From Actinacidiphila acidipaludis (lineage in GTDB: Bacteria > Actinomycetota > Actinomycetes > Streptomycetales > Streptomycetaceae), in contig NZ_JAINZZ010000048.1 of the NCBI RefSeq assembly GCF_019890725.1, forward strand, positions 1 to 61,692: 61,692 bases of DNA. Reading direction: 5' to 3'. The notes below the pieces were generated by a model. The model saw only the letters and a list, made by a program, of their open reading frames with translations, was not told the DNA's origin and did not search any database. Positions 8,632 to 16,927 of this stretch are shown in pieces (positions within the stretch are counted from its first letter, which is position 1; each line of letters begins with the position of its first letter). Both the position numbers and the translations under genes were made by a program.

Positions 8632-11187
8632 TCAGCGCAGCACCGCCTGGAAGCTGCGCCCGTACGCCTGCCGCGTGGTCACGTCGAGCCGGGTGCCGCC
8701 GGGCACCCGCCGCACGGTGACGCCCTCGTCGGCCGACACCGCCCGCATCGCCCGGCCGTGGACCAGGACCGAGACGGTGTCACGGCCTGTCGTGGGATCG
8801 GCGACGGCGATGGAGGTGGTGCCGCGCTCCTCGCGGAGGATCACCGAGGCCGGGCCGTCCACGGTCAGACGCTCCGCGTGGTGGGTGCCGGCGGTGAAGG
8901 CGTTGGCGGCGAGCAGGCCGAGCGTGCTGTGCCGGATCGCCTGCACCTGGGTGCTGTTGGCGATCACGGCCAGCGGGCCGCGGTCGTAGTGGGCGAGCGC
9001 GTCCTGCGTGGCGTGCGGGACGAGGGCGTAGGCCAGGCTGGTGTGGGGTGCGCCGGCCGGCCGGTCGACGGACAGCGAGAACACCTGCTTGCTCGCCGTC
9101 GTGTCCGGGTTGGAGGTGCGCACGGCCCTGCGGCTGCGGCTGACCGTGTCCAGGGCGACGGTCGCCTCGGGACCGTCGAGGAACGCGTAGCCGACGGCGA
9201 CGCCCTGCGTGGCGTCGGCGTACCGCAGCCAGGCCAGCGGGCCGGTGCCGGTGCCGGTCCACGGGGTGCCGCCGCGCAGGCGCCCGGTCAGGGCGACCGC
9301 GTCGGACGGACCGGCGATCCGGGTGTCGAGGGTGGTGGTCACGGCGCGCCCGGCGCCGTCGCCGACGCCCGCGGCGAGCACCACGATCTCGTCGTCGAGC
9401 ATGAACCACGACTTGGTGGCGTCGGCGTTGCGGTAGGCCACGAAGTCGTCGGGGAGCTGTCCGGCCTGCTTGGCCGTGTAGGCGGCGTCGTCGGACTGGA
9501 CGTACCCGGCGGTGCCGTAGGCGCCGAGGCGCGCGCCCCCGGAGTAGGCGTTGGTGGAGAGCGGGAAGTAGACGTAGGTGTTCTGCGAGACCGATGACGA
9601 GGTGAAGCCGAGCGCCGGGTTGTCGTACCAGGCGGTGCCGTACAGCTCGGGGACGGTCTCGCGGGTCTCCACGGGGGCGGTGACGCCGCCCAGGGCGTAG
9701 GGCGAGACGGTGGTGAAGTAGTCGATGCCGTACGCCTGGGTCTGGTCCTGCCCGGTGAGGTAGAGGTAGTGGGCGCCGGCGCCCTGGAACCACGGCATGA
9801 GGTTCTCGCCGCTCATGTACTCGTAGCCGCTGATCCGGGTGGAGCTGCGGGACAGGGCGAAGGCGTATCCGGGGCGCCGGTGGACGCTGCGGTCCATCGC
9901 GGCGAAGGCGGTGTGCTGTGCGGGCGCGTTGAGGTCGCGGGCGGGTATCGCGTCGTCGGCCAGGATGTCGGCGTAGCGGACCACGCTGACCGGGGAGACG
10001 AACTTCGCCGGGTCGGGGGCGCTGCGGGAGGTCTGCCGGACGAACTTGACGTAGCCGCCGAGTGCGGTGGCGTCGCCGTCCGCCGCGTATCCGGTGAGGT
10101 CCACCACGGCCTCGACGATCGCGGCGACGTCGGCGTAGCCGGTGGTGGTCCGCGAGACCGCGCGGCCCTTGACGATCTCCATCATCCAGCCTTCGAAGAT
10201 CAGCGGGGCGAAGGCGTCGGCGACCCAGCCCTGGACGACGCCGACCAGGCCGTCGCCCTGCACGTACCCGGTGCCGTCGAGCATCTTGATCGTCTGCAGG
10301 ATGCGGGTGAGCAGGCCGCTGCCGTAGGAGCCGGTGTAGGCGACGGAGGAGTGCTGGATGAAGGAGCCGTCGGCGTAGAAGCCGTCGGTCACGCCGTGCT
10401 GGAGGTGGTAGGGGTCGATCGCCGCGTAGACGGTGAGCTGGTCGGCGAGGGCTTTGCTGATCCGGGCGTCGTCGCCCAGGACCGCGCCCTGCAGGACGCG
10501 GTTGGTGGTGATGTCGGCGAGGTTGGCGCCGGTGTGGAAGCGCGAGTCGAGGTCGACGTCGCCGTTCTTGCCGTTGCGGAGGTAGCCGTCCATGGCCGCC
10601 ACGTAGGCGGAGGCCAGATCCGGGCGGTTCGCCGTCAGGTAGTCGTCGAGCAGGACCAGGGTCTTGCTGACGTAGGTGGACATGCCGATCTCCCAGTTGA
10701 ACCAGTTGCCGTAGTAGCCCTGGGACTGGTCGCCGTAGAAGTGGTCGTAGAGCCAGGTCAGGCCGTCGGCGACCCGCTGCTGCACGGCGGTGCTGCCGTA
10801 GAGGTCCGGCGCCACACCGGGCGCGCGGGTCGCCAGGGCCGTCTCGTACAGGTACTGGAAGGACGTGGTGAGGTTCGGGTCGCTGGTGCCGAGGGTGACG
10901 CCGTGGAAGAGCTCGGCGGCACCGGTCGCGGCGTCCATCGCGGCGAGGCGGCTGCGCGCGGTCGCGGCGATGGCGGCGATCTTGGCGGCGGCCTCGGGGC
11001 GGGCGTTGGACGTGGCGGTGCCCGCGAAGATCGCGACCGTGTTGGCGAGCAGCGCCGTGCGGTCGGCGGACGCGGCGGCCGGATCGGCGCCGTCCGGCTC
11101 GGCGGCCCGGGCCCGCAGCGCGGGCGTCAGGGCGAGCAGCGTGGCGGCCGGGACGGCGGACAGCAGGGCGCGGCGCGAGATCTGCAC
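8632..11187 (-). CDS. Secreted polysaccharide lyase family 8 (hyaluronate/chondroitin/xanthan lyase type)
   Basis: An 851-residue protein with an N-terminal twin-arginine signal (SRRALLSAVPAATLLA...ARA) for folded export. The alpha-toroid domain contains the aromatic patch NWFNWEIG (161-168) and the catalytic set of PL8 enzymes: Asn222 in TGANLAD, His279 and Tyr288 in QHSSVAYTGSYG. The beta-sandwich domains follow. Family knowledge suggests beta-elimination of uronic-acid glycans; sequence alone does not fix the substrate (hyaluronan, chondroitin or xanthan). The start is GTG 11187, with GGAG eight bases upstream (ATTGGAGCATTTGCC). An AAGCGCTT operator-like site lies just upstream, and a strong hairpin follows the gene. 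Confidence 0.9.
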   Translation of the reverse strand: MQISRRALLSAVPAATLLALTPALRARAAEPDGADPAAASADRTALLANTVAIFAGTATSNARPEAAAKIAAIAATARSRLAAMDAATGAAELFHGVTLGTSDPNLTTSFQYLYETALATRAPGVAPDLYGSTAVQQRVADGLTWLYDHFYGDQSQGYYGNWFNWEIGMSTYVSKTLVLLDDYLTANRPDLASAYVAAMDGYLRNGKNGDVDLDSRFHTGANLADITTNRVLQGAVLGDDARISKALADQLTVYAAIDPYHLQHGVTDGFYADGSFIQHSSVAYTGSYGSGLLTRILQTIKMLDGTGYVQGDGLVGVVQGWVADAFAPLIFEGWMMEIVKGRAVSRTTTGYADVAAIVEAVVDLTGYAADGDATALGGYVKFVRQTSRSAPDPAKFVSPVSVVRYADILADDAIPARDLNAPAQHTAFAAMDRSVHRRPGYAFALSRSSTRISGYEYMSGENLMPWFQGAGAHYLYLTGQDQTQAYGIDYFTTVSPYALGGVTAPVETRETVPELYGTAWYDNPALGFTSSSVSQNTYVYFPLSTNAYSGGARLGAYGTAGYVQSDDAAYTAKQAGQLPDDFVAYRNADATKSWFMLDDEIVVLAAGVGDGAGRAVTTTLDTRIAGPSDAVALTGRLRGGTPWTGTGTGPLAWLRYADATQGVAVGYAFLDGPEATVALDTVSRSRRAVRTSNPDTTASKQVFSLSVDRPAGAPHTSLAYALVPHATQDALAHYDRGPLAVIANSTQVQAIRHSTLGLLAANAFTAGTHHAERLTVDGPASVILREERGTTSIAVADPTTGRDTVSVLVHGRAMRAVSADEGVTVRRVPGGTRLDVTTRQAYGRSFQAVLR

Positions 11188-11210
11188 GGCAAATGCTCCA
11201 ATCACCGGAT

Positions 11211-11224
11211 GGTAAGCGCTTGCT
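11211..11224 (-). promoter_or_regulatory. LacI-family operator-like palindrome upstream of the PL8 lyase
   Basis: GTAAGCGCTTGC is centred on the eight-base palindrome AAGCGCTT typical of LacI/GalR operators, about 25-35 bases before the lyase start. A second inverted repeat (TTGCT, seven bases, AGCAA) follows immediately. No LacI regulator is in the window. Confidence 0.5.
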
Positions 11225-11376
11225 GCATTGAAGCAACCGGTCTCCGCACCTGTCACTAGATCGGACGACAGGTTGTCGTGACGGCCCTCCCGACCTGGCA
11301 GAGCCTTTACGTGGTGCCTGCAACCGCCGTGATGGGATACGAGTCCCTTTAGGGTGGAGTCTTCTGAGGCAGTGAC

Positions 11377-12384
11377 ATGAGCGGAGTGGGGAACATGGGT
11401 CGGGGCAGGACAGGCATAGCGATCGCACTGGTGACGGGCGCGGTGCTCGCGGCCACCAGTGCGTGCAACGGCGGGGGCTCCTCGTCTGCCTCGAAGCCGG
11501 GCGACTCCGCCCCGGCCACGCCGTCGGCGAGCACCAAGCCCAGTCCGACCACGACCAAGCCGGCGCCCCCACCGATGCTGCTGGAGACGATCACGCCCAT
11601 GACCGGGGCGACGGTCGGGGTGGCCATGCCGATATCGGTGGTCTTCACCAACCCGGTGGCGACCTCGGCGCGGGCCGACATCGAGAAGCACCTGAAGATC
11701 ACCACGTCGGTGCCCACGACCGGCGCCTGGCACTGGTTCAGCAGCACGCGCGTCGACTTCCGGCCGCAGTCGTACTGGAAGGCCGGCACCAAGGTCTCAC
11801 TGGACGCGCAGATGACGAACGTGTCGAACGGCAGCGGCCGGGTGGGCGTGCACGACTACCGCCACGACTTCACCATCGGCAGCGACGACGAGGTCACGGT
11901 GTCGGTGCCGGACCACACCATGCGGGTCACCCGCGACGGCAAGGTCGTCAAGACCATGCCGATCGACGCGGGCAGCCCGAGCTGGCCCTCGTGGGACGGC
12001 ACGATGGCCGTCATCGACAAGCAGGCCAAGGTCCGGATGACCTCCTGCAGCGTCGGCATCAGCTGCGACAAGAAGAGCCCGAACTACTACGACCTGACGC
12101 TGCCCTGGGACGTCCACCTGACCACGTCGGGCACCTACATCCACTACTCGACCGGCGACCCGCAGCCCGGTCACGGCAACGGTTCGCACGGCTGCGTCCA
12201 TCTGTCCCTCGCCAACGCCAAGTGGTTCTACGACTGGGCGCGGCAGGGCGACCCGGTCACCATCACCGGCTCGCCGCGCGGCAAGGCCGCGGGCAGCAAC
12301 GGCTACGCCGACTTCAACCTGAGCTGGTCGCAGTGGCTGCAGGACAGCGGCGCCGGGCAGTTCACCACCACCGTCGGAACCTGA
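11377..12384 (+). CDS. L,D-transpeptidase lipoprotein (YkuD domain)
   Basis: A 335-residue lipoprotein: a short basic N-terminus, a hydrophobic stretch and Cys in the lipobox ATSAC, then a Ser/Thr/Pro linker. An Ig-like domain (PMTGATVGVAMPISVVFTNP) is followed by a YkuD domain with HYSTGDPQPGHG and the active-site motif SHGCVHL (Cys273). Such enzymes make 3-3 crosslinks in peptidoglycan outside the membrane. The Ig plus YkuD order matches mycobacterial and streptomycete Ldt proteins. ATG 11377 (GAGG seven bases upstream) and ATG 11395 are both possible starts. It is divergent from the PL8 gene, and a perfect hairpin follows. Confidence 0.9.
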   Translation: MSGVGNMGRGRTGIAIALVTGAVLAATSACNGGGSSSASKPGDSAPATPSASTKPSPTTTKPAPPPMLLETITPMTGATVGVAMPISVVFTNPVATSARADIEKHLKITTSVPTTGAWHWFSSTRVDFRPQSYWKAGTKVSLDAQMTNVSNGSGRVGVHDYRHDFTIGSDDEVTVSVPDHTMRVTRDGKVVKTMPIDAGSPSWPSWDGTMAVIDKQAKVRMTSCSVGISCDKKSPNYYDLTLPWDVHLTTSGTYIHYSTGDPQPGHGNGSHGCVHLSLANAKWFYDWARQGDPVTITGSPRGKAAGSNGYADFNLSWSQWLQDSGAGQFTTTVGT

Positions 12385-12405
12385 GCCGGCCGGAAGAGCA
12401 GGAAG

Positions 12406-12440
12406 GAGCGCGGCGACCGGCGGGCGGGGTCGCCGCGCTC
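12406..12440 (+). terminator. Perfect 13-bp hairpin after the L,D-transpeptidase gene
   Basis: GAGCGCGGCGACC (12406-12418) pairs perfectly with GGTCGCCGCGCTC (12428-12440) across a nine-base loop, 21 bases after the stop. Confidence 0.75.
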
Positions 12441-12603
12441 CGCGCGTTCCGGCGGTGACGGCCGGGAGCCGGGGGCACCGGGCCGCCGGGTCGTCCGCGC
12501 ATCGCGGTCGTGCGGGACTACGGTGATCATGCCGGGCCCGACGGTCCGCGCAGCACCGCCGCGCCCCGGTGCCGGGGGCGCGCACGATCGTGAGGAGCCG
12601 CCC

Positions 12604-13575
12604 GTGACCGCACACCAGCACACCGAGCCCGCGGTCCGCCGGATGGGACTGGGCCTGGCCGCCGTCGGGCGGCCCGGCTACATCACGCTCGGCCGGGAGC
12701 GCGACCTGCCGCCGGGGCGCGCGGTGGACGCGCTCCGGCAGCGGGTGCACGAGCTCCTCGACCTCGCGTACGCCGGCGGCGTCCGCCACGTCGACGCCGC
12801 GCGCTCCTACGGCCGGGCCGAGGAGTTCCTCGCCGACTGGCTGGCCGGCGCCGGGGACCGGCCCGGGCTGGTGATCTCCAGCAAGTGGGGCTACACCTAC
12901 ACGGCCGACTGGCACGTCCACGCCGAGGCGCACGAGATCAAGGACCACAGCGTCGCGACCTACGACCGGCAGATCGCCGAGACCCGCGCACTGCTCGGCG
13001 ACCGGCTGGACATCTACCAGATCCACTCCCTGACGCCGGACAGCCCGGCTCTGACCGACACGGTGCTCCACGGCCGGCTGGCCGCGCTGGCCGCCGAGGG
13101 CGTCACGGTCGGCGTGTCGGTGAGCGGCCCCGGGCAGCCGGAGGCGATCCGCGCCGCGCTGGCCGTGGAGGTCGACGGCCGGCCGCTGTTCCGCAGCGTG
13201 CAGGCGACGTGGAACCCGCTGGAGCCGTCGGCCGGGCCGGCGCTGGCCGAGGCGCACGACGCGGGGTGCACGGTGATGGTCAAGGAGGGCGTCGCCAACG
13301 GGCGGCTCGCCGTGCCCGACCCCGGGCTCGACCGCGTCCTCCTGCCGATCGCGGAGGCCACGGGCAGCACCCGCGACGGCGTCGCGCTGGCGGCGGCGCT
13401 CCACCAGCCGTGGGCCGACGTCGTCCTGTCCGGAGCCGCCACGGCCGAGCAGCTCACGTCCAACCTGCGTGCCGCCGACGTCCACCTCTCCCCCGTGCAG
13501 CTCGACGACCTGACCGAGCTCGCCGAGTCCCCTGCCGACTACTGGGCGCACCGCGCCGCCCTCCCCTGGAACTGA
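12604..13575 (+). CDS. Aldo/keto reductase
   Basis: A 323-residue protein of the AKR superfamily (TIM barrel, NADPH). The catalytic tetrad region is visible: Asp64 and Tyr69 in HVDAARSYGRAE, a lysine in SSKWGYTY and a histidine in YQIHSL. The TYTADWHVHAEAHEIKDHS stretch is characteristic of a bacterial subgroup often annotated simply as oxidoreductase. GTG 12604 has GAGGAG six bases upstream. It is the first gene of a same-strand run with a glutamine-synthetase-like ligase, an amidohydrolase and a deaminase, with gaps of 118, 37 and 115 bases. The substrate is unknown. Confidence 0.85.
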   Translation: MTAHQHTEPAVRRMGLGLAAVGRPGYITLGRERDLPPGRAVDALRQRVHELLDLAYAGGVRHVDAARSYGRAEEFLADWLAGAGDRPGLVISSKWGYTYTADWHVHAEAHEIKDHSVATYDRQIAETRALLGDRLDIYQIHSLTPDSPALTDTVLHGRLAALAAEGVTVGVSVSGPGQPEAIRAALAVEVDGRPLFRSVQATWNPLEPSAGPALAEAHDAGCTVMVKEGVANGRLAVPDPGLDRVLLPIAEATGSTRDGVALAAALHQPWADVVLSGAATAEQLTSNLRAADVHLSPVQLDDLTELAESPADYWAHRAALPWN

Positions 13576-13693
13576 GCGGCGCCGCGTCGGCGGGGCCGGT
13601 GTTGTGGGAGGGACGGGCGTGGACGGCTTCGCGGGCGGGGGCGGGTCCGCTAGCGTGCGCGGAGGTCGTGCCCGCCCAGGACAGGAGGCCTTC

Positions 13694-15046
13694 GTGCCGC
13701 TCACCGATCCCATGCCCGTGCTGACCGGCGGCGAACTGACCGCACGCCTGGCCGACCTGACCGGCAGCGGTGTCCGGGTCCTCGTCGGATCCGTCGTGGA
13801 CATGGCGGGAGTGGCCCGCGCCAAGACCGTGCCCCTGCGCCGGGCCGCGGCCTTCCACGCCGCGGGCATGGGGGCCTCGCCGTCCTGGAACGTCTTCTGC
13901 GCCGACGCGGCGGTCGCCTTCACCGACCGGCTCGGCGTCGTCGGCGACCTGCGGCTGCGCGCGGATCTCACGGCGGCGCGGGTGATCGGCGGCGGCTACG
14001 CGTGGGCGCCGGCGGAGTTCTTCGACCAGGACGGGACACCCTCCGCGCCCTGCGCCCGCGGCCAGTTGCGCCGGGTGCAGGCCGCCGCCGAGGCGGCCGG
14101 CGTGACGGCGACGGTCGGCCATGAGCTGGAGTTCGTGCTCACCGACGGCGACGGCCGGCGGCTGCCGGAGCGCCACTGGCAGCCCTACGGGCTCGGCGCG
14201 GTCCTGGAGCGGGGCGGATTCGTCGCGGACCTGACGGGCGCGCTGGAGGACGTGGGGCTGCCCGTCGAGCAGGTCCACGCGGAGTACGGCACCGGGCAGT
14301 TCGAGGTGTCCCTGGCCCCGGCCGAGCCGCTGGCCTCCGCCGACGGCGTCGTGCTGGCCCGGCTGGTGACCGGGCAGGTGGCGCGCGACCACGGCCTGCT
14401 CGTGTCCTTCTCACCGCTGCCGTTCGCCGGCGGCGCGGGCAACGGCGCCCATCTGCACCTGTCCCTCGCGCGGGACGGCGTGCCGCTGCTGTCCGGCGGC
14501 GACGGCCCGCACGGGCTGACCGGGCAGGGCGCGGCCGCGATCGGCGGCATCGTGCGGGGCCTGCCGGGCACGCTCGGCATCTTCGCCGGATCGCTGCTGT
14601 CCTCCGCCCGGCTGCGGCCGGGCACGTGGTCGGGGGCCTTCGCCTGCTGGGGTCTGGAGAACCGTGAGGCCGCGGTGCGTCTGGTGGGCGCGACCCGCGG
14701 CACCCCGCACGGGGCGAACGTCGAGCTGAAGTGCGGGGATCCCTCCGCCAACGTCTACCTGGCGACGGCGACGCTCCTCGGGCTCGCGCTGGACGGCATC
14801 GGGCGGAGTGCCGAACTGCCGCCCGAGGTCACGGTGGACCCGGTGCGGGACCCGTCGGCCGAGCGGCTGCCGGAGACGCAGGAGGCGGTGCTGGAGGCGC
14901 TGGCCGCGTCCGGGACCGCGCGCCGGATCCTCGGCGACGAGATCATGGCCGCGGTGCTGGCGGTCCGCCGCCACGAGGCGGAGACGTACGGGGCCACCGG
15001 GATCGGCGACCTCACGGACCGCTTCCGGTTCGCCTGGTCGCTGTGA
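13694..15046 (+). CDS. Glutamine-synthetase-family ligase (GlnA-like, FluG C-terminal type)
   Basis: A 450-residue glutamine-synthetase-fold protein. Metal and substrate signatures are visible: GHELEFVL, EYGTGQFEVSLAP, NGAHLHLSL and RLRPGTWSGAFACWGLENREAAVRL. It differs from true GlnA at the ammonia and adenylylation regions, and it is nearer to the gamma-glutamyl-amine ligases and to the C-terminal half of fungal FluG. It should couple glutamate, or a related acid, to an amine using ATP. GTG 13694 has AGGAGG five bases upstream. The next gene is an amidohydrolase resembling the N-terminal half of FluG, which supports a joint role in making and cleaving an amide. Confidence 0.8.
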   Translation: MPLTDPMPVLTGGELTARLADLTGSGVRVLVGSVVDMAGVARAKTVPLRRAAAFHAAGMGASPSWNVFCADAAVAFTDRLGVVGDLRLRADLTAARVIGGGYAWAPAEFFDQDGTPSAPCARGQLRRVQAAAEAAGVTATVGHELEFVLTDGDGRRLPERHWQPYGLGAVLERGGFVADLTGALEDVGLPVEQVHAEYGTGQFEVSLAPAEPLASADGVVLARLVTGQVARDHGLLVSFSPLPFAGGAGNGAHLHLSLARDGVPLLSGGDGPHGLTGQGAAAIGGIVRGLPGTLGIFAGSLLSSARLRPGTWSGAFACWGLENREAAVRLVGATRGTPHGANVELKCGDPSANVYLATATLLGLALDGIGRSAELPPEVTVDPVRDPSAERLPETQEAVLEALAASGTARRILGDEIMAAVLAVRRHEAETYGATGIGDLTDRFRFAWSL

Positions 15047-15083
15047 GACGCGGCCGGCATCGGTGCGGGGAAGGAGCGCTGCC

Positions 15084-16208
15084 GTGACACCGGACGCCTG
15101 GACGGCGGACCTCGGGCTGGTGGACCACCATGTGCACGGCGCCTTCGCGACGGCGCCGGACCGGGCCCGGTTCGAGGAGTCCCTGCGGGAGGGCCCGCAC
15201 GGCCCGGTGCCGCCCTGGATGTCCGCGTTCGACTCCCAACTGGGCTTCGCGGTGCGGCGCTGGTGTGCCCCGCTGCTTGACCTGCCCGAACACGCCCCCG
15301 CCGACGCGTACTGGGAACGCCGCGCCGCCCTCGGCGAGGCGGAGGTGATCGCCCGGCTGCTGCCGGCGGCGGGCGTGGACCACTGGCTGGTCGACACCGG
15401 GTACCAGGGCGACCGGCTGCTCTCCCCGGAGGCGCTCGGACGGGCCGCGGGCGGCGCCGGGCACACCGTGGTGCGCCTCGAAGCGCTCGCCGAGACGCTG
15501 GCGGCCGCAGGGACGAGCGCGGCGGCGTACCCCGGGGCGTTCCGCGATCTGCTGCACGAGGCCACGCGGGACGCCGTCGCGGTCAAGACGGTCGCCGCCT
15601 ACCGCTCGGGCCTGGATCTGGACTGGTCACCCCCGGACCTGGCGGACGTAGAGGCGGCGGCCGCGCGCTGGCTCGCGGCCGCCGGGCCGCAGCCGCGGCT
15701 CACCGATCCGGTGCTGGTGCGGCACGGCGTCCACTGCGCGGTGGAACGCGGTCTGCCGATCCAGTTCCACACCGGTTTCGGCGACCGGGACCTGGACCTG
15801 CACCGGGTCAGTCCGCTGCTGCTCACCGGCCTGCTGCGGCAGCCCGCGGTCGCCGCCGTCCCCGTCATGCTCCTGCACTGCTACCCCTTCCACCGCGAGG
15901 CCGGCTACCTGGCGCAGGCGTTCGACCAGGTCTACTGCGACGTCGGCCTCGCCGTGAACCATGTCGGCGCGCGGGCGGCGGCCGTCGTGGCCGAGTCGAT
16001 GGAACTGGCGCCGTTCGCCAAGCTGCTGTACTCCTCCGACGCCTGGGGACCGGCCGAACTGCACTTCCTGGGGGCCGCGTTGTGGCGCCGGGCGACGGGC
16101 GAGGTGGTGCGGGGATGGGTGGACGCCGGTGACTGGTCGGCGGCGGACGCCCGGCGGGTCGTGCGGATGATCGGCCGGGACAACGCGCTGCGGGTGTACG
16201 GGCTCTGA
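15084..16208 (+). CDS. Amidohydrolase-family protein (FluG N-terminal type)
   Basis: A 374-residue TIM-barrel metal hydrolase. Signature residues are HHVH (His16 and His18), a lysine in VKTVAAYRSGLDLD, QFHTGFGD, LLHCYPFHREAGYLAQ and the late aspartate in YSSDAWGPAE. These match the amidohydrolase domain that precedes the glutamine-synthetase domain in fungal FluG and plant nodulin/GS chimeras. GTG 15084 has AAGGAG seven bases upstream and only 37 bases separate it from the ligase, so the two are co-transcribed. It probably hydrolyses an amide or gamma-glutamyl conjugate; the substrate is unknown. Confidence 0.8.
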   Translation: MTPDAWTADLGLVDHHVHGAFATAPDRARFEESLREGPHGPVPPWMSAFDSQLGFAVRRWCAPLLDLPEHAPADAYWERRAALGEAEVIARLLPAAGVDHWLVDTGYQGDRLLSPEALGRAAGGAGHTVVRLEALAETLAAAGTSAAAYPGAFRDLLHEATRDAVAVKTVAAYRSGLDLDWSPPDLADVEAAAARWLAAAGPQPRLTDPVLVRHGVHCAVERGLPIQFHTGFGDRDLDLHRVSPLLLTGLLRQPAVAAVPVMLLHCYPFHREAGYLAQAFDQVYCDVGLAVNHVGARAAAVVAESMELAPFAKLLYSSDAWGPAELHFLGAALWRRATGEVVRGWVDAGDWSAADARRVVRMIGRDNALRVYGL

Positions 16209-16263
16209 TCCGCGAGGCCGGGTGGCGCCGACCGCCAGGAGGCCCGCTCCGTCCTGGCTCGTT

Positions 16264-16277
16264 CGGGACCGGTCCCG
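16264..16277. promoter_or_regulatory. 14-bp perfect palindrome upstream of the deaminase gene
   Basis: CGGGACCGGTCCCG lies between the amidohydrolase and the deaminase, 46 bases before the deaminase ATG. It could be an operator or a weak hairpin; I cannot tell which. Confidence 0.35.
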
Positions 16278-16323
16278 CGTGTGGTGCGTTGCGGCCGGGG
16301 TGTGCGGCGGTGACAGTGGAGGC

Positions 16324-16782
16324 ATGACGGGAACGGTGGCACCGGATCACACGAGCATGCTGTCGGTGGCCCTGGAGGAGGCGCGGGCCGGACTGGCCGA
16401 GGGCGGAGTGCCGGTCGGCGCGGCGCTGTTCGGGGCGGACGGGCGGCTGCTCGGCCGGGGCCGCAACCGGCGGGTGCAGGACGGCGATCCGTCCGCGCAC
16501 GGCGAGACCTCGGCCTTCCGCGCGGCCGGCCGTCTGCGCGGCTACGGGGACACGACGATGGTGACGACGCTGTCGCCGTGCTGGTACTGCTCGGGCCTCA
16601 TCCGGCAGTTCGGGATCGGCGCGGTCCTCATCGGCGAGGCACGCACCTTCGAGGGCGGTCACGCGTGGCTCGCCGAGCACGGCGTGCGGGTGACGGTCAT
16701 GGACGATCCCGCGTGCGTCGCGCTGATGCGGGACTTCGTCGCCGCGCGGCCCGACCTGTGGTTCGAGGACATCGGCCGATGA
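16324..16782 (+). CDS. Cytosine-deaminase-like zinc hydrolase
   Basis: A 152-residue protein of the cytidine/deoxycytidylate deaminase fold. Zinc ligands and the proton shuttle are plain: His59 and Glu61 in AHGETSAF, Cys86 and Cys89 in PCWYC. Size and motif order match yeast-type cytosine deaminase (158 residues), and the C-terminus has DLWFEDIG. Hydrolytic deamination of cytosine or a related base is likely and would release ammonia, fitting the nitrogen theme of the genes before it. The start is uncertain because GGAGG sits only one base from ATG 16324; it is the last gene of the run. Confidence 0.8.
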   Translation: MTGTVAPDHTSMLSVALEEARAGLAEGGVPVGAALFGADGRLLGRGRNRRVQDGDPSAHGETSAFRAAGRLRGYGDTTMVTTLSPCWYCSGLIRQFGIGAVLIGEARTFEGGHAWLAEHGVRVTVMDDPACVALMRDFVAARPDLWFEDIGR

Positions 16783-16883
16783 GGTCCGCCCCAGCGCCGG
16801 GGTATGCGGCCGGCGCCGGGGCGGGATCGGAGGGGCGCCGAGCCACCGGGTCGACGGGTCCGGAGGCAGGAGCCCGGCACAGC

Positions 16884-16907
16884 CCCCGCGGCATGCGGCC
16901 CGCGGGG
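16884..16907. terminator. Hairpin between convergent deaminase and GH2 genes
   Basis: CCCCGCGG (16884-16891) pairs with CCGCGGGG (16900-16907) over an eight-base loop, between two converging genes, so it could serve both. Confidence 0.45.
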
Positions 16908-16927
16908 CGGTTGTGCGGTGGTGCGGG

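Noticed and set aside
12604..13575. Aldo/keto reductase as the missing phosphonoacetaldehyde reductase
   Set aside because: It is more than 13 kb from the cluster, in a different operon, and the known reductases for that step are iron alcohol dehydrogenases.
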